Under the pieces are notes generated by a model. The model was not told where the DNA came from and did not search any database. It saw only the letters and a program-made list of their open reading frames with translations. The translations under genes were made by a program, and so were the position numbers. This document shows positions 1 through 9,277 of a DNA stretch of 64,000 nt, piece after piece. This DNA is from Seinonella peptonophila (GTDB lineage: Bacteria > Bacillota > Bacilli > Thermoactinomycetales > Thermoactinomycetaceae), in the NCBI RefSeq assembly GCF_900129355.1, contig NZ_FQVL01000006.1, positions 124,001 through 188,000 of the forward strand, written 5' to 3'. Each line of letters starts with the position of its first letter. The stretch's first letter is position 1.

Positions 1-471
1 GACTTTGCCGTAAGATTCAAATTTGGCTACTTCGTTAAATAAACCAGTAATATTCGCGCTTTCAATATCGATACCATTTTCCTCTGCGTATGTAGAAGGT
101 CCACTTTCCTGATCTAATCTTTTTTTTAAGGATGTATCCATTTTTATTAATGCCTGAATGAGGTTTTGGGTCACAAGATCTTTTGTATCAATATTTTCAG
201 CTAAGCAAATGAGTCGAATTCGTCTAATAAATAACTTATCCAAAAAACCGAGGAAATGAGGGGTGGTTAAACCCACTTGGTCAAGTTTAGGAAGAATTAG
301 CGTATCACCTGGTTGCATACTATTAAATAATTCCAATAGTTTGGGACGACTTTCATTAATACTAGTCGATTGGTCGAAAATAATTTTATCACACTTGTAT
401 GTTCGCAAGATCTCGAGTGCACGATCAACATTTTTATATGCAGTTGGTGTAAAGTATGCAAATCTCATCAT
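1..471 (-). CDS. Resolvase-like protein lacking catalytic residues (partial)
   Basis: The frame is open from 471 to the left edge, so the 3' end is missing. The protein resembles the N-terminal domain of serine recombinases: a strand like YFTPTAY, then SRPKLLELFNSMQPGDTLIL and a KLDQVGLTT segment, followed by an ENIDT-like stretch. In active resolvases the first strand reads Y-A-R-V-S and the later motif K-L-D-R-L-G-R. Here the nucleophilic serine and the arginines are replaced (FTPT; KLDQVGL), so it is unlikely to recombine DNA. Two adjacent ATGs (471, 468) follow a GGAGG; 468 has the better spacing. It may be a DNA-binding or regulatory relic. The fold is recognised by motif spacing only. 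Confidence 0.6.
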   Translation of the reverse strand, partial: MMRFAYFTPTAYKNVDRALEILRTYKCDKIIFDQSTSINESRPKLLELFNSMQPGDTLILPKLDQVGLTTPHFLGFLDKLFIRRIRLICLAENIDTKDLVTQNLIQALIKMDTSLKKRLDQESGPSTYAEENGIDIESANITGLFNEVAKFESYGKV

Positions 472-763
472 GAACCTCCAAGTGAAAATAATATAGTAAT
501 ATCGACCAACGAGAGGTCTTGAACAACAAAACTTCTGGTTTACAATAGGACTATTATTAAGTTTGTGGAAGTAGTTACGTAATATTGAAGATTAAATTTC
601 CTATTGTATGCAATTATACAATAATTATGCCAGAGTGCAAACTAGAAAGACTTTAAAAATTCCATAGTATTCAGCTATATTTACACAATATTGTAATTAA
701 CAAAAATAGGGAGCCTCTCATAAGCTGGATGACATCGCTTCTAGTCAGATAGATGTATAGAAA

Positions 764-1465
764 TTATTTCACAAGCTTCATTCGAATTGCCATAACCACA
801 GCCTGTGTGCGATCTGTTGCTCCAAGTTTTTGGATGATATGGTGTATATGTGTTTTTGTTGTACCCTCAGAAATGCAAAGAAGTGTAGATATTTCATGGT
901 TTCGTTTTCCATAAGCAAGCAGCTGTAACACTTCCATTTCCCGATTTGTTAATTTTTCAACCAATTGTTCTTGTCCAATATTAGACTCTTGTTTATCTGA
1001 GACCAATAGTTGATCTAAAGCACGTTTGGCTGTTGTACTATTGAATAGGGTTGCTCCGCGGTGCATGGCTCGTATGCAGCTCAGCAATTCTTCGGTTTCG
1101 GTATCTTTCAACAGATAACCAGCAGTTCCTGCCCGAATCCCGTCAAAGACATATTGTTCGACATCGAAAGTTGTTAGTAGGACAACTTTCGTTCCAGGCA
1201 AAGCCTCAATAATGGATTTTGTTGCAGCGATGCCAGTTATTCCCGGCATGCGGATATCCATCAAAACCATATCTGGAATCGTTTTTAAAACAACCTCAAC
1301 CACTTCTTCACCCGTTGAAGCCTCGCCGACCACCTGCATATCTTGTTGGACATCTATTATATAGCGCAATCCTTTCCGAATAAAGGGCTGATCATCTGCC
1401 AGAACAATTTGAATTGTCTTTTCGAAATATGTAAAAATCCGCAATATGCAATCTACTACGAGCAT
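764..1465 (-). CDS. NarL/LuxR-family response regulator, orphan, 5' end probably lost
   Basis: The receiver domain shows the acidic pair in VLADDQ (about residues 21-26), the phosphoacceptor Asp in VLMDIRMPG (about residue 70) and a YLLKD lysine. A C-terminal LuxR-type helix-turn-helix follows (LTNREMEVLQLLAYGK onward). Family members usually start two or three residues before the IVLADD strand; here about 16 unrelated residues precede it, with no convincing ribosome site. A strong hairpin terminator lies only about 20 bases upstream, and no histidine kinase is adjacent. I infer that an upstream recombination removed the native start, promoter and kinase. The domain assignment is firm; expression is doubtful. 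Confidence 0.75.
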   Translation of the reverse strand: MLVVDCILRIFTYFEKTIQIVLADDQPFIRKGLRYIIDVQQDMQVVGEASTGEEVVEVVLKTIPDMVLMDIRMPGITGIAATKSIIEALPGTKVVLLTTFDVEQYVFDGIRAGTAGYLLKDTETEELLSCIRAMHRGATLFNSTTAKRALDQLLVSDKQESNIGQEQLVEKLTNREMEVLQLLAYGKRNHEISTLLCISEGTTKTHIHHIIQKLGATDRTQAVVMAIRMKLVK

Positions 1466-1485
1466 ACTTGTTAATCAAGCGATTG

Positions 1486-1526
1486 AAACAAGAGCCCTCT
1501 GATAGAATACCAGAGGGCTCTTGTTT
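1486..1526 (-). terminator. Perfect 16 bp hairpin terminator
   Basis: Two 16-base arms (1486-1501 and 1511-1526) are exact inverted repeats around a 9-base loop; the stem core is AGAGCCCTCTG. It lies about 60 bases past the stop of the helicase-like gene, so it fits as that gene's terminator. It also insulates the regulator just beyond it. Confidence 0.8.
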
Positions 1527-1586
1527 AGTAAGCAGGCAGAGGTTTGACTGGGTCCACCTTTTGAGAGACGCTCAAGATAGAACAGT

Positions 1587-3599
1587 TTAAACCCGTCGAT
1601 TGAATTTTCTGAGGAGGGCTTCTAGGGCAGCTTGGGAGACTGGACCATCGTCGGTTTGAGACGATGGGTTTGTCGATTGAGACTCAGCCCTTTGTGATGG
1701 CTTTCGTCTACCCTTCTCCTCGATTCCCGTCTCACTCTGTCTGTAAGACGGCTCTATGAACATAGCTGTGGGAACTGATTGCGGTTGTATTGGTTGGGTG
1801 TGAGGGTTAATCCTTTCGACTACGATCCGAGAAGTTACTGGATCAATCCAAGACGGATCCGCCTTTGTGGCCATATAGATTGTGCGAATGATTTCTCCGC
1901 TCGGTCGTTGCACAGCAGTAGGCCATCCAACGATCAGGTCAGCATCTTTGACGATGCTTTGAGAGTCGAGTGTGTATATGCGTCCTGATCGATCGGTATA
2001 GAGAGATTGCTGACTTTCTCCTGACTTCCAGAAGATGTGATCTACCAGACCTGCTAGACAGGCTTGGATGATTCTCCCCCGCTTTTGCTCAGAGTAAACC
2101 GAATTCTCCGTTGGGTTGAGATACAGCTCTCTCAGCAGCCTTCGACGAGTTTTCTGAACGAGAGAGAATCTTTTCGCGTTGATTCCCATCTCCACTCTCT
2201 GTGAGTGGGTCATCCCTCTCGTCTTTTCCTCCAGCAGGAGCTGTGTGACGAAGTCGCTCTCCCTCTCCGTAGAGACTAACTGTTTCCAACCACCAGAGGG
2301 AGCACCGAGATGACCCCGTATGAAGGTTGCAGTAATGGTAACGAGCTCCTGAATGACATCAAGGCGTTGAGCCTCTATAATCATTCGGGCATTTCGTACG
2401 GAAATCGGCAGCTGTGCCATGGCTTGACCGATTTCTGTGATTTGGTTGTTTTCATCGAATGCGCCGAGTATTCGGAGCAACTCTTGGGCTCTTTCGATAG
2501 ATCTCGACTCGATCTTGTGCGCGAATAGTAGCTCGTGCACTTCGTATCCGACTGATGCTAATCTTAACACCAGCTCGTCGATTGAGCTATGAAGGAATGA
2601 TGGAGTCGGGTACTCAGGACGTTCGACCACAGGACAATGGTCGATATAGATGCCCGGACCATAATGACCGGTACGGTTTCGCCGCCGCCAACTTCGCGCT
2701 TTGGGAAGAGGAGTAAGTACGTGGGTCAGCATCTCATCGATGACGATGGTTCGGCTTTCCTGACCGGCATCGATGATGGCGAGTTTTCGACCAGGAGATG
2801 GTTTAAGTGGTGGTTCCCATTCGAGACTCTCTGAGCTAATCACGACCTTAGATCTAGTAGTATTTAACGTGCGGATCCATTTCTTCTTTTTCTCGTCTCT
2901 ATATTGTACTCCGCGGTACAAGTGTATGTCGGCGTCGACTTTGAGTGAATGAAGCTCATGACTTAAGTCGTCCATCGCTTTTAGAGAAGATGGGAAGATG
3001 AGAATGTCATATCCCTCTCTAACCAGTCTAACAGTGTCGAGAAGGATACTGTCACCAGGGGCATGTACTGTGACCGGGTAGGAAGCAGATGATGATTCAG
3101 GAATTTGGAAGATCGGAGCGTTCCCCCGCATTCGTGACAGCCTTTCGGCATCGATCATGGAAGATTGGACCACGATCTTTTGGAATCGACTGGTGTTTTC
3201 CTGGATTTCCTTCCAGGCCCACGCCTCGATCATGGACTGCTGCATTGTCCACTCTAACTCGTCAATAACGAGTATATCGAAATCCTCAGTCAACTCATGT
3301 ATGAGCTGAAAGCTTTGTCCGATAAATAGGAGATCTGTTTCCGAAGAAAAGTTTCGGTTATATGTGGTTCGATACCACCCGACCTCGTTTCCCAGTTCGT
3401 AGCCTTGCTGTTGAGCGACAAACTCAGCAGTACCGATGTTTGGTTCAGTGACGAGCACTCGATTACCCGCCTGAAGATACGCGAGTGGAATCTGAGTGGT
3501 ATTACTACACCCCTTTGGCCCGACTACGATTATATAGGGGGCGTCGGCGGAGACAATCGCCTCCAGATACGGACCGATCGGGAGCTGGGTTCCAGTCAT
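1587..3599 (-). CDS. DEAH-helicase-like protein with degenerate ATPase motifs
   Basis: 670 aa with the layout of HrpA/HrpB-type DEAH RNA helicases. Residues 24-45 match the Walker A region, but it reads GPKGCSNTTQIP, with Asn where the ATP-binding Lys belongs. TEPNIGTAEFVA matches motif Ia. The DEAH box is DELE (VIDELEW). VVQSSMIDAERLSRM matches motif III. The QRxGRxGR motif VI is replaced by RRRNRTGHYGPG. A helical C-terminal half (ELLRILGAFDENNQITEIGQAMAQLP) matches the winged-helix/HA2 part. The gene is open over its full length, so this looks like a conserved pseudo-helicase rather than random decay. AAGGAAAGG precedes the ATG at good spacing. Its base composition is richer in G+C than its surroundings, and an MFS-like gene lies upstream on the same strand. 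Confidence 0.75.
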   Translation of the reverse strand: MTGTQLPIGPYLEAIVSADAPYIIVVGPKGCSNTTQIPLAYLQAGNRVLVTEPNIGTAEFVAQQQGYELGNEVGWYRTTYNRNFSSETDLLFIGQSFQLIHELTEDFDILVIDELEWTMQQSMIEAWAWKEIQENTSRFQKIVVQSSMIDAERLSRMRGNAPIFQIPESSSASYPVTVHAPGDSILLDTVRLVREGYDILIFPSSLKAMDDLSHELHSLKVDADIHLYRGVQYRDEKKKKWIRTLNTTRSKVVISSESLEWEPPLKPSPGRKLAIIDAGQESRTIVIDEMLTHVLTPLPKARSWRRRNRTGHYGPGIYIDHCPVVERPEYPTPSFLHSSIDELVLRLASVGYEVHELLFAHKIESRSIERAQELLRILGAFDENNQITEIGQAMAQLPISVRNARMIIEAQRLDVIQELVTITATFIRGHLGAPSGGWKQLVSTERESDFVTQLLLEEKTRGMTHSQRVEMGINAKRFSLVQKTRRRLLRELYLNPTENSVYSEQKRGRIIQACLAGLVDHIFWKSGESQQSLYTDRSGRIYTLDSQSIVKDADLIVGWPTAVQRPSGEIIRTIYMATKADPSWIDPVTSRIVVERINPHTQPIQPQSVPTAMFIEPSYRQSETGIEEKGRRKPSQRAESQSTNPSSQTDDGPVSQAALEALLRKFNRRV

Positions 3600-3812
3600 T
3601 GCACTGCCTTTCCTTGATGGTATGGACTTTGCTTGCTAAGATCAGTCCTATCCTTTATGGATAGTTTTTCGGCTTCCTCCAACGATGAGTGTCAAGAGGG
3701 GATTGTCGTATCGCTCATGTAGATTACCTTTTGAGTAGTCAAGGAATCTTTATGTGGCCTCCATAAATGGCGTACCCAGACAGTTATCGTATGGGTGATA
3801 TCATTTTCTTTT

Positions 3813-3842
3813 ATCATAAATTCAAAATCTTGAGTTAGTCAA
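3813..3842 (-). promoter_or_regulatory. Sigma-A-type promoter upstream of the helicase-like gene
   Basis: On the minus strand TTGACT (3842-3837) and TATGAT (3818-3813) are separated by 18 bases. Initiation near 3806 would give a leader of about 200 bases before the helicase-like gene. A related TTGACTA...GGAGG-like stretch occurs again around 3735-3765, so the intergenic region 3600-3966 holds two similar segments and no gene. Confidence 0.5.
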
Positions 3843-3966
3843 GATTATATATCAGACCTCCATCTCAATCGATAGTCGATCCTATTTTATTTATCGCCAT
3901 ATTTATTTTAATATTAAAAATAATTCACCGCCTCCCTCTGACGTCGAACGACAGAGGAATGGATCG

Positions 3967-5067
3967 TCATCTTCGTAGTAACTCTGCTAACGAGGCTACG
4001 AAGGATGAAGCGATCAGTGGTACAAAAAAAGCCAGTCCCAATTGGTAGCCGTATAGGCCACCAATCGTGGTCCCCACAAGGTTTCCGAAAAGCCCGGCGG
4101 CGTTCGTGACTAGAGCGTCTGAAGATACTCCGAACCTAGGAGACCGGTTGAAGATCACAGTCGCTGTAAGCGGCATATTGGCCTGTCCCAGTATCAAAAA
4201 GATCATCGCTATCCAGGTTTGATTGGTCACCAAGCAGATAAAACCAATCAATTGGCTCACTCGACTGAATGCGATCAGCGGGAGTACCCAGCCTGTCCTG
4301 TCGGTGTCCAGCTTTCCGAGCCAGGCCAGAAGAGCGACCAGCACACCACCTATCAGCCCCACTATCAACACGATCAAGCTTGCCCTTTCTTTTTCTAGGG
4401 CAAGTGGGAGCATGATAGGAAGGGCGAACGAGGCGCTGATCGAACCCACATTCCCTATCCCAAACCTGAACCCATGGTCGATCCAGATTTGGCGTAGGGT
4501 CAGAGGCGACTCTTTAACCTCGTTTATTGGATAAGAAAACTTGAAGTGTGAGATGAATGGGATGAGAATAACTACGCCCACCCAGACGATGGTCAGTATC
4601 AGGAGTGTTCCGAATGCCGACCATTCCAAGTCCAAATACCTCAAACTGAGGGAGTAGAACACTGCATTGAGAGACGTGTTGGCGAACGCACTGAGCGTGT
4701 GCCCACCGTGTTGTCTTTTGTCTCCGAGAAGCCCCCGGAAAATTTCTGACAACTTTGTGAGCGAGATGGTATTTACAAACGCGCTCAGTGGTTGAGCTAT
4801 GAAGAACAGCAACACAATCTGTGTTTTTACTGCTATTATCAGTAGGAGACTACTAATAACGAGTAGTGTTACAGCCAAAAACAGGTTCTTTCTCCCCAAC
4901 TTGAATGTTAGAGATGCTGCTCCTGTTTGAGAGACCATTCCTATAATTAGGAGAGGTCCGATAAAAAACGAGTGATCTTGAGCGACTAGCCATAAGTTTA
5001 TGTGACTGATCGTCAGGGCTCCGTATGAGTTGAGGATGGCCAGAATGAACCCAAACAATAGTGCCAT
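3967..5067 (-). CDS. MFS-like membrane transporter
   Basis: 366 aa, almost entirely hydrophobic, with about ten to twelve predicted membrane segments and a central basic loop (about residues 170-195, ISHFKFSYPINEVKESP) as expected between the two six-helix halves of a major facilitator. GRKNLF after the second hydrophobic segment fits the short cytoplasmic loop of the family. It is slightly shorter than most family members (about 400 aa). GAAGGA lies just before the ATG. It is transcribed in the same direction as the helicase-like gene downstream, and both share a higher G+C content than the region around them, suggesting joint transfer. The substrate cannot be inferred. Confidence 0.65.
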   Translation of the reverse strand: MALLFGFILAILNSYGALTISHINLWLVAQDHSFFIGPLLIIGMVSQTGAASLTFKLGRKNLFLAVTLLVISSLLLIIAVKTQIVLLFFIAQPLSAFVNTISLTKLSEIFRGLLGDKRQHGGHTLSAFANTSLNAVFYSLSLRYLDLEWSAFGTLLILTIVWVGVVILIPFISHFKFSYPINEVKESPLTLRQIWIDHGFRFGIGNVGSISASFALPIMLPLALEKERASLIVLIVGLIGGVLVALLAWLGKLDTDRTGWVLPLIAFSRVSQLIGFICLVTNQTWIAMIFLILGQANMPLTATVIFNRSPRFGVSSDALVTNAAGLFGNLVGTTIGGLYGYQLGLAFFVPLIASSFVASLAELLRR

Positions 5068-5324
5068 GGTTCCTTCTTTCTTGAATTGGATATGTGTCTC
5101 TACAGATCTTTGATCTGGAGTATCTCCTCTCGGACTTGGCCAATTTTTGACCAGAGAATATCGATTTCATCATTATATTAGCACAAAATTTTGGCTATTA
5201 ATTATTAACTCCAATCAAGGGGCAGACTTTTCTAATTCAATAAACACATGAAGTTAACCAATTACCACTTGGGTTTTATATGCAACAACCTCTTATAGAA
5301 TGATCCAAATCGTCTATGATAAAT

Positions 5325-5570
5325 GGCCAATTCATAATCGGACTGACGATCTCGAACACCTCTGCCAACCTACCGCAAATCATCATATCCTATACATCTG
5401 GCGAGCCTTATCAACTTGTTGGAGATAATATATCCCCACTTTTACGACTATTATTTCAATTTTACGTCGAACTGCTTCAACAATCCCATTCTTTGTTACA
5501 CGAAAACTTCTTCGATTCGTGATTGCTTTCGTGCTCTTTCTTGTCAAAACGAATAAAAAAAGGCACACCT
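5325..5570 (-). pseudogene. Remnant of a radical SAM/SPASM gene
   Basis: The plus-strand sequence from CTCGAACACCTCTGCCAAC to TTCGATTCGTGATTGCT aligns by eye with 13130-13350, inside the radical SAM pseudogene of the first island. Several internal deletions and changed bases leave no usable frame. It covers only the middle of the gene, without the CxxxCxxC cluster. It shows that this gene was once present in two places, or that part of the island was copied here. The preceding bases 5068-5324 hold no gene I can support. Confidence 0.65.
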
Positions 5571-6002
5571 CATTTAACCAAATAAATAGAAATAATACCA
5601 ACAGTTTGTTAATATAACAGAGAAGTTTATGTACATACCCCAGAAAGCTGGAGGTTCATGGGGATCTAAAATGATGCCACTGACACTGTAAAGTTGTCTG
5701 ACCAAAGGAATCAGTATGACAAAAAGCAAAAGTGGAACGAGATCAAAATGTGCGGTCTGTGGGAAATCCCCAGCGAACTTCATTGTTATTATTGATGGAG
5801 TTACGAAGCCCGCATGCGCCATTCATGCTGGCTAACGCATAAAAAAGAAACATCAGCGGAAACGCCCGCGAGGGTAATTGCTTCCCTCAGGTGACTGTGA
5901 AATCTGCACAGTCACACCGTTTTATTTAACTTAATATTTTGATATTATCCAGAGAGGCACGTCTCCCTTCCCTGATCATATTTTATTCCAATGACAATTT
6001 AG
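5571..6002. other. Gene-free stretch with one hairpin
   Basis: No supported gene. An 82-codon minus-strand frame at 5574-5822 contains a hydrophobic run but has no ribosome site and no family I recognise. A hairpin with 9 bp arms (GTGACTGTG at 5891 and CACAGTCAC ending at 5915), followed by a T-rich stretch, could terminate plus-strand transcription. Confidence 0.4.
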
Positions 6003-6612
6003 TCATAACATCTCGCTACCATAAAAATGCCTGAAGTTTTCCAGCTCGATCCAGTGTTCCGAGCGTATCGTTTCAACGATATTACTGCCGCGAAACCGCG
6101 ACATTGAATACCGCATTGTAACCCATGTTATGGCAATTACACCAGGCGTACATTGAACGATCGGAATCCACGGTATCTCGAAATCCAATTCTACAGGTGA
6201 TAGAGAGGTGTGGTAACAACATCGCTAAGCATTAAAATAGATGAACGCCTCTCGTCGCTGTGCGTGTTCAAAGTGCGTTTGACTCTGGCAAGCAATTCTC
6301 GCAATCGAAACGGTTTCGTAATATAATCATCCGCACCGTCCTCAAACGCACGAATAATATCACCTTCATCGTCAATAACGGTCAGAAAGATAACGGCAGT
6401 TTCTGTACATCTAAGTTTTTCTCGAACCTCGAAGCCAGTTCCATCCGGCAGTTGCATATCAAGTATCGCAAGATCGAATTTACCATTCGCCACCGCACTC
6501 ACAGCATCACGGACGTTCTTACTGTGGACAACAGTATATCCCTCTTGTCAAATGCGTATACAAGCCCCGATACGATTATTGCGTCATCCTCTACAATTAA
6601 AATGTGTTTCAT
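6003..6612 (-). pseudogene. OmpR-family response regulator pseudogene
   Basis: The start is clear: AAGGTG precedes an ATG at 6612 encoding MKHILIVEDDAIIVSGLVYAF, a typical receiver beginning. A single-base deletion near 6545 then shifts the frame; the continuation EGYTVVHSKNVRDAVSAVANG and LAILDMQLPDGTGFEV (phosphoacceptor Asp) sits in another frame up to about 6191. After the receiver (DDYITKPFRLRELLARVKR) the frame breaks again, and only scraps resembling the end of a winged-helix domain remain towards 6003. No kinase gene is intact nearby. It is not functional as written. Confidence 0.75.
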
Positions 6613-6751
6613 CCATTTTCACCTTCTCTCTTCTGATTATTTGATATCGTTCATCTAAGGGTTTAATTATAATTCATTTGTTTATGCTGATTTTAAAAGA
6701 ATATGTTACCATGTTTGTGAATCCATTCAATATTGATCGGAGGTGAATTGG

Positions 6752-7834
6752 ATGGCTAAAAAAGTGACATGGCTGGAACTTTTCTTCGATTTAATTTTTG
6801 TAGCAGCGATCGCAAAAGCGACCCATGTATTACTGAAAGTAAATAATGAAGTCATTCCATTCGAATACTTGTTGAAATTCGTGTTAATGTTTGTCCCTAT
6901 ATGGTGGGCATGGGTGGGGCAATCTCTGTTTATGAACCGATTTGGAGTAGATACTGCAAAGCAACGATTGTTTATGATTATACAAATGTTCTTTGTGTTA
7001 TTGATGACAGCAAGTCTACATGTTGATTTTGATAAGTATTATCTTACATTTCTAATTGGATACGTTGGAATCCGTTTTTTAACATCTTTACAGTATTTCT
7101 GGATTCGCCATTGGGAAAAGGGAGTACGTAAACAAGCAGCAACGTATTTGGGTTACGGCTTTTTAATCGGTATTTTTATCTCCTTATGTTCATTATTTTT
7201 TGATTCCTGGATGAGATATTTGATTTTGTATGCAGGGATTTTTATTGATGTATTAATTCCTGTGATCGGTCGTAAATATTTAAAAAAAGTACCTGCTCAC
7301 ATAGAGCATTTGCTTGAACGATTTGGTTTGTTTACGATTATCTTATTCGGAGAATCCATCGTCAGCTTAATAGTAGTTCTTAATTTAGAAAATCCAAATT
7401 GGAGAACAATTGCTTTTGCTTTTGTATCCTATGTAATAGTAATCATAATGTGGTGGCAATATTATGATAACCTAGAAGAAAAGCTCGACAAAAAATTAGC
7501 ATCAACTGGTCAATCTATTATTTATGGTCATTTATTTATTTGCTTATCCTTGAGTGTCATCGCAGCATTGATACAACTATCCTCATTATACAAACTGGAT
7601 TATCGATTTTTATTGGTATTAACTTTCTCCACAGTATTCCTTTATGTTATTTCAACGACATGGGTATTTCATAAATATCGACTCGAAAAACATCGAATAC
7701 AGTTTCCGCACTTGGCTCTATTAATTGGTTTATTAACTGTACTTTTTATCTTCAACTTCATTTTGGTTGTTCCTCCCATTCTGATGTTTGTACAGCTTAG
7801 CATCTTTTTTTTAGTGTTTAAAAAAGTAACTTAA
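6752..7834 (+). CDS. LtrA-family low temperature requirement-like membrane protein
   Basis: 360 aa from the ATG at 6752, which sits 8 bases after GGAGG (6739-6743); the in-frame GTG at 6743 overlaps that ribosome site and is less likely. The N-terminus TWLELFFDLIFVAAIAKA is the hallmark of the LtrA family, named after a Listeria monocytogenes locus needed for growth in the cold. About ten hydrophobic segments follow, with FGLFTIILFGESIVSL in the middle matching the conserved central helix. The molecular function of the family is not settled. The gene is intact and stands alone between two decayed loci. Confidence 0.85.
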   Translation: MAKKVTWLELFFDLIFVAAIAKATHVLLKVNNEVIPFEYLLKFVLMFVPIWWAWVGQSLFMNRFGVDTAKQRLFMIIQMFFVLLMTASLHVDFDKYYLTFLIGYVGIRFLTSLQYFWIRHWEKGVRKQAATYLGYGFLIGIFISLCSLFFDSWMRYLILYAGIFIDVLIPVIGRKYLKKVPAHIEHLLERFGLFTIILFGESIVSLIVVLNLENPNWRTIAFAFVSYVIVIIMWWQYYDNLEEKLDKKLASTGQSIIYGHLFICLSLSVIAALIQLSSLYKLDYRFLLVLTFSTVFLYVISTTWVFHKYRLEKHRIQFPHLALLIGLLTVLFIFNFILVVPPILMFVQLSIFFLVFKKVT

Positions 7835-8019
7835 ACATAAATGATCTTTTGGCGATCCATACACTATCCTATTTTAAGAAATTAGATGAGTAGATCATTA
7901 ATAAAATAATGATAATCAAAAGGCTATTGACATACTCTTTCATCCCAAAAGATAGGATGGTTGTGAAGATGGAATGCCGATCGTCCCACCGCTATTATGG
8001 CATAGTTGAACAAATCCAC

Positions 8020-8133
8020 CTACAACAGCTTGAACGATTTGGGGAGAATGACTGCCACTAATGTCTGCATGAGCATATTGACAAAGGTTGCCACTAAAAT
8101 ACCTGTAAAAGGGAGGTAGTTGGATTTATTCAT
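8020..8133 (-). pseudogene. N-terminal stub of an EmrB/QacA-type efflux pump
   Basis: The first 30 codons read MNKSNYLPFTGILVATFVNM and continue with an MQTLVAVILPK segment, the usual first membrane helix of 14-TM drug:proton antiporters. The frame stops at 8020 and the rest of the pump is absent. Its ATG overlaps the stop of the upstream phosphotransferase fragment (ATGAATAA), so the two were translationally coupled. The remaining bases 7835-8019 hold nothing else I can support. Confidence 0.6.
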
Positions 8134-9166
8134 ACTTCTCAGCCTCAATAATCTCTACAAATCCATTGGTACCATCGACGCGAATATATTGCCCATCACG
8201 AATTTTTGTAGTCGCTTGATCAATACCAACAACTGCAGGAATGCCATACTCTCTAGCTACCACAGCACCGTGTGTCATCATACCACCGACCTCCATGACC
8301 AAGCCTCTAGCAGATTGGAACAGAGGCGTCCAACCTGGATCTGTAAATGGTGCAATGAGGATTTCCCCTTCGTGCAGCTCGGCTTCTTCTGGCTTCAGAA
8401 CAACTCTTGCATATCCTTCTATTTGTCCACTGGACACAGGCGTTCCGATTAGCGCTCCCTCAGGGGCTAATGCATTTTCGGCAGCTGTCTCCACGATTTC
8501 CCCCTCACTGGTCATCACCCGAGGTGATGTTCGTTTTTCATCGAGTGCAAATTGATCTTTGCGTTGCTGAACTAAATCTTGTACTGAAGTTATTTTCCCT
8601 TGCAGGAGATCTTTGAGTTCAGGGAAGTAATAAATATCTTCTGCTTCCACAAGAATGTCTTGTTTCACTAATCTCTCTGCTTCTTGCAAAATGTGCTTTC
8701 TATATAGTGTGATATGTTGAATCAAGGAATATTTCGGATGTTCGCGCATCCCCATTAAGTTTCGAAAAGCATAGATCAATCGAGAGGCGATTTTCGCTTT
8801 CATCGATCCAAAAGGAGTTTTTCGTACCTTTGCGATAAGTTCTTCTGCAAATTGTTGTGATTCGACTACACCTTCGGCAAAATTTTGGCGATGCTCACCT
8901 TCTTCAACACTACGAATATGACTTAATATTGCCGATATCAACAAGGTTGGTTTTTCTGCCCAACGCGGTTGGGTAATATCAATCTCTCCAGGGCAACGAA
9001 TACCAAATCGTTTGAGAAAGGATTGGAAAGCCTTCGCAAACTCTTCTCCACCATGAACACTTTGTAGACCTTCGAAAAAGGTTTCATTCTTTGCTGTTTC
9101 CAGATATACATAGACTTCTGGATATTTCCGAACAATATCGGCTAAATCACCTATTTCCAGTCCCAT
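8126..9166 (-). pseudogene. rph: 3' half of a rifampin phosphotransferase/PEP synthase-like gene
   Basis: 346 codons matching the C-terminal part of PEP-utilising phosphotransferases such as rifampin phosphotransferase (usually about 870 aa). The swivelling domain is complete, with GGMMTHGAVVAREYGIPAVVG carrying the phosphohistidine in the T-H-G context, and IAPFTDPGWTPLF before it. The N-terminal ATP-grasp and antibiotic-binding parts are missing. The truncation point lies about 40 bases from the tRNA-Ser remnant at 9205, so island insertion or excision probably removed the 5' half. The downstream pump stub overlaps its stop codon. In related bacteria such genes give rifamycin resistance; this fragment should not. 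Confidence 0.75.
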
Positions 9167-9204
9167 TTCACTTATTATATTTCCGGAAAGTGATTTGTTG
9201 AGTA

Positions 9205-9230
9205 AGAGGGATTCGAATCCTCGCGGGGAG
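9205..9230 (-). repeat. Attachment-site remnant: 26 bp of the tRNA-Ser T-arm
   Basis: These 26 bases equal part of the tRNA-Ser(GCT) 3' region (AGAGGGATTCGAA...TCGCGGGGAG) with one mismatch. It is the leftmost of four copies of this sequence in the window (others at 16626, 22369 and 26444) and probably marks the outer end of the first island. No tRNA can be folded here. Confidence 0.65.
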
Positions 9231-9277
9231 CCACCATCCTTTTTAGATACTTCTCGAAATCCTGAAAGACAAACAAT

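Noticed and set aside
1779-3617. Several frames of 65-72 codons opposite or inside the helicase-like gene
   Set aside because: They lack ribosome sites and familiar content and are covered by a long gene in another frame.
5574-5822. 82-codon minus-strand frame with a hydrophobic stretch
   Set aside because: No ribosome site, no recognisable family, and it lies among relics.
9205-9230. A tRNA gene at the left island border
   Set aside because: Only the T-arm and part of the variable arm are present; no acceptor or anticodon can be formed.
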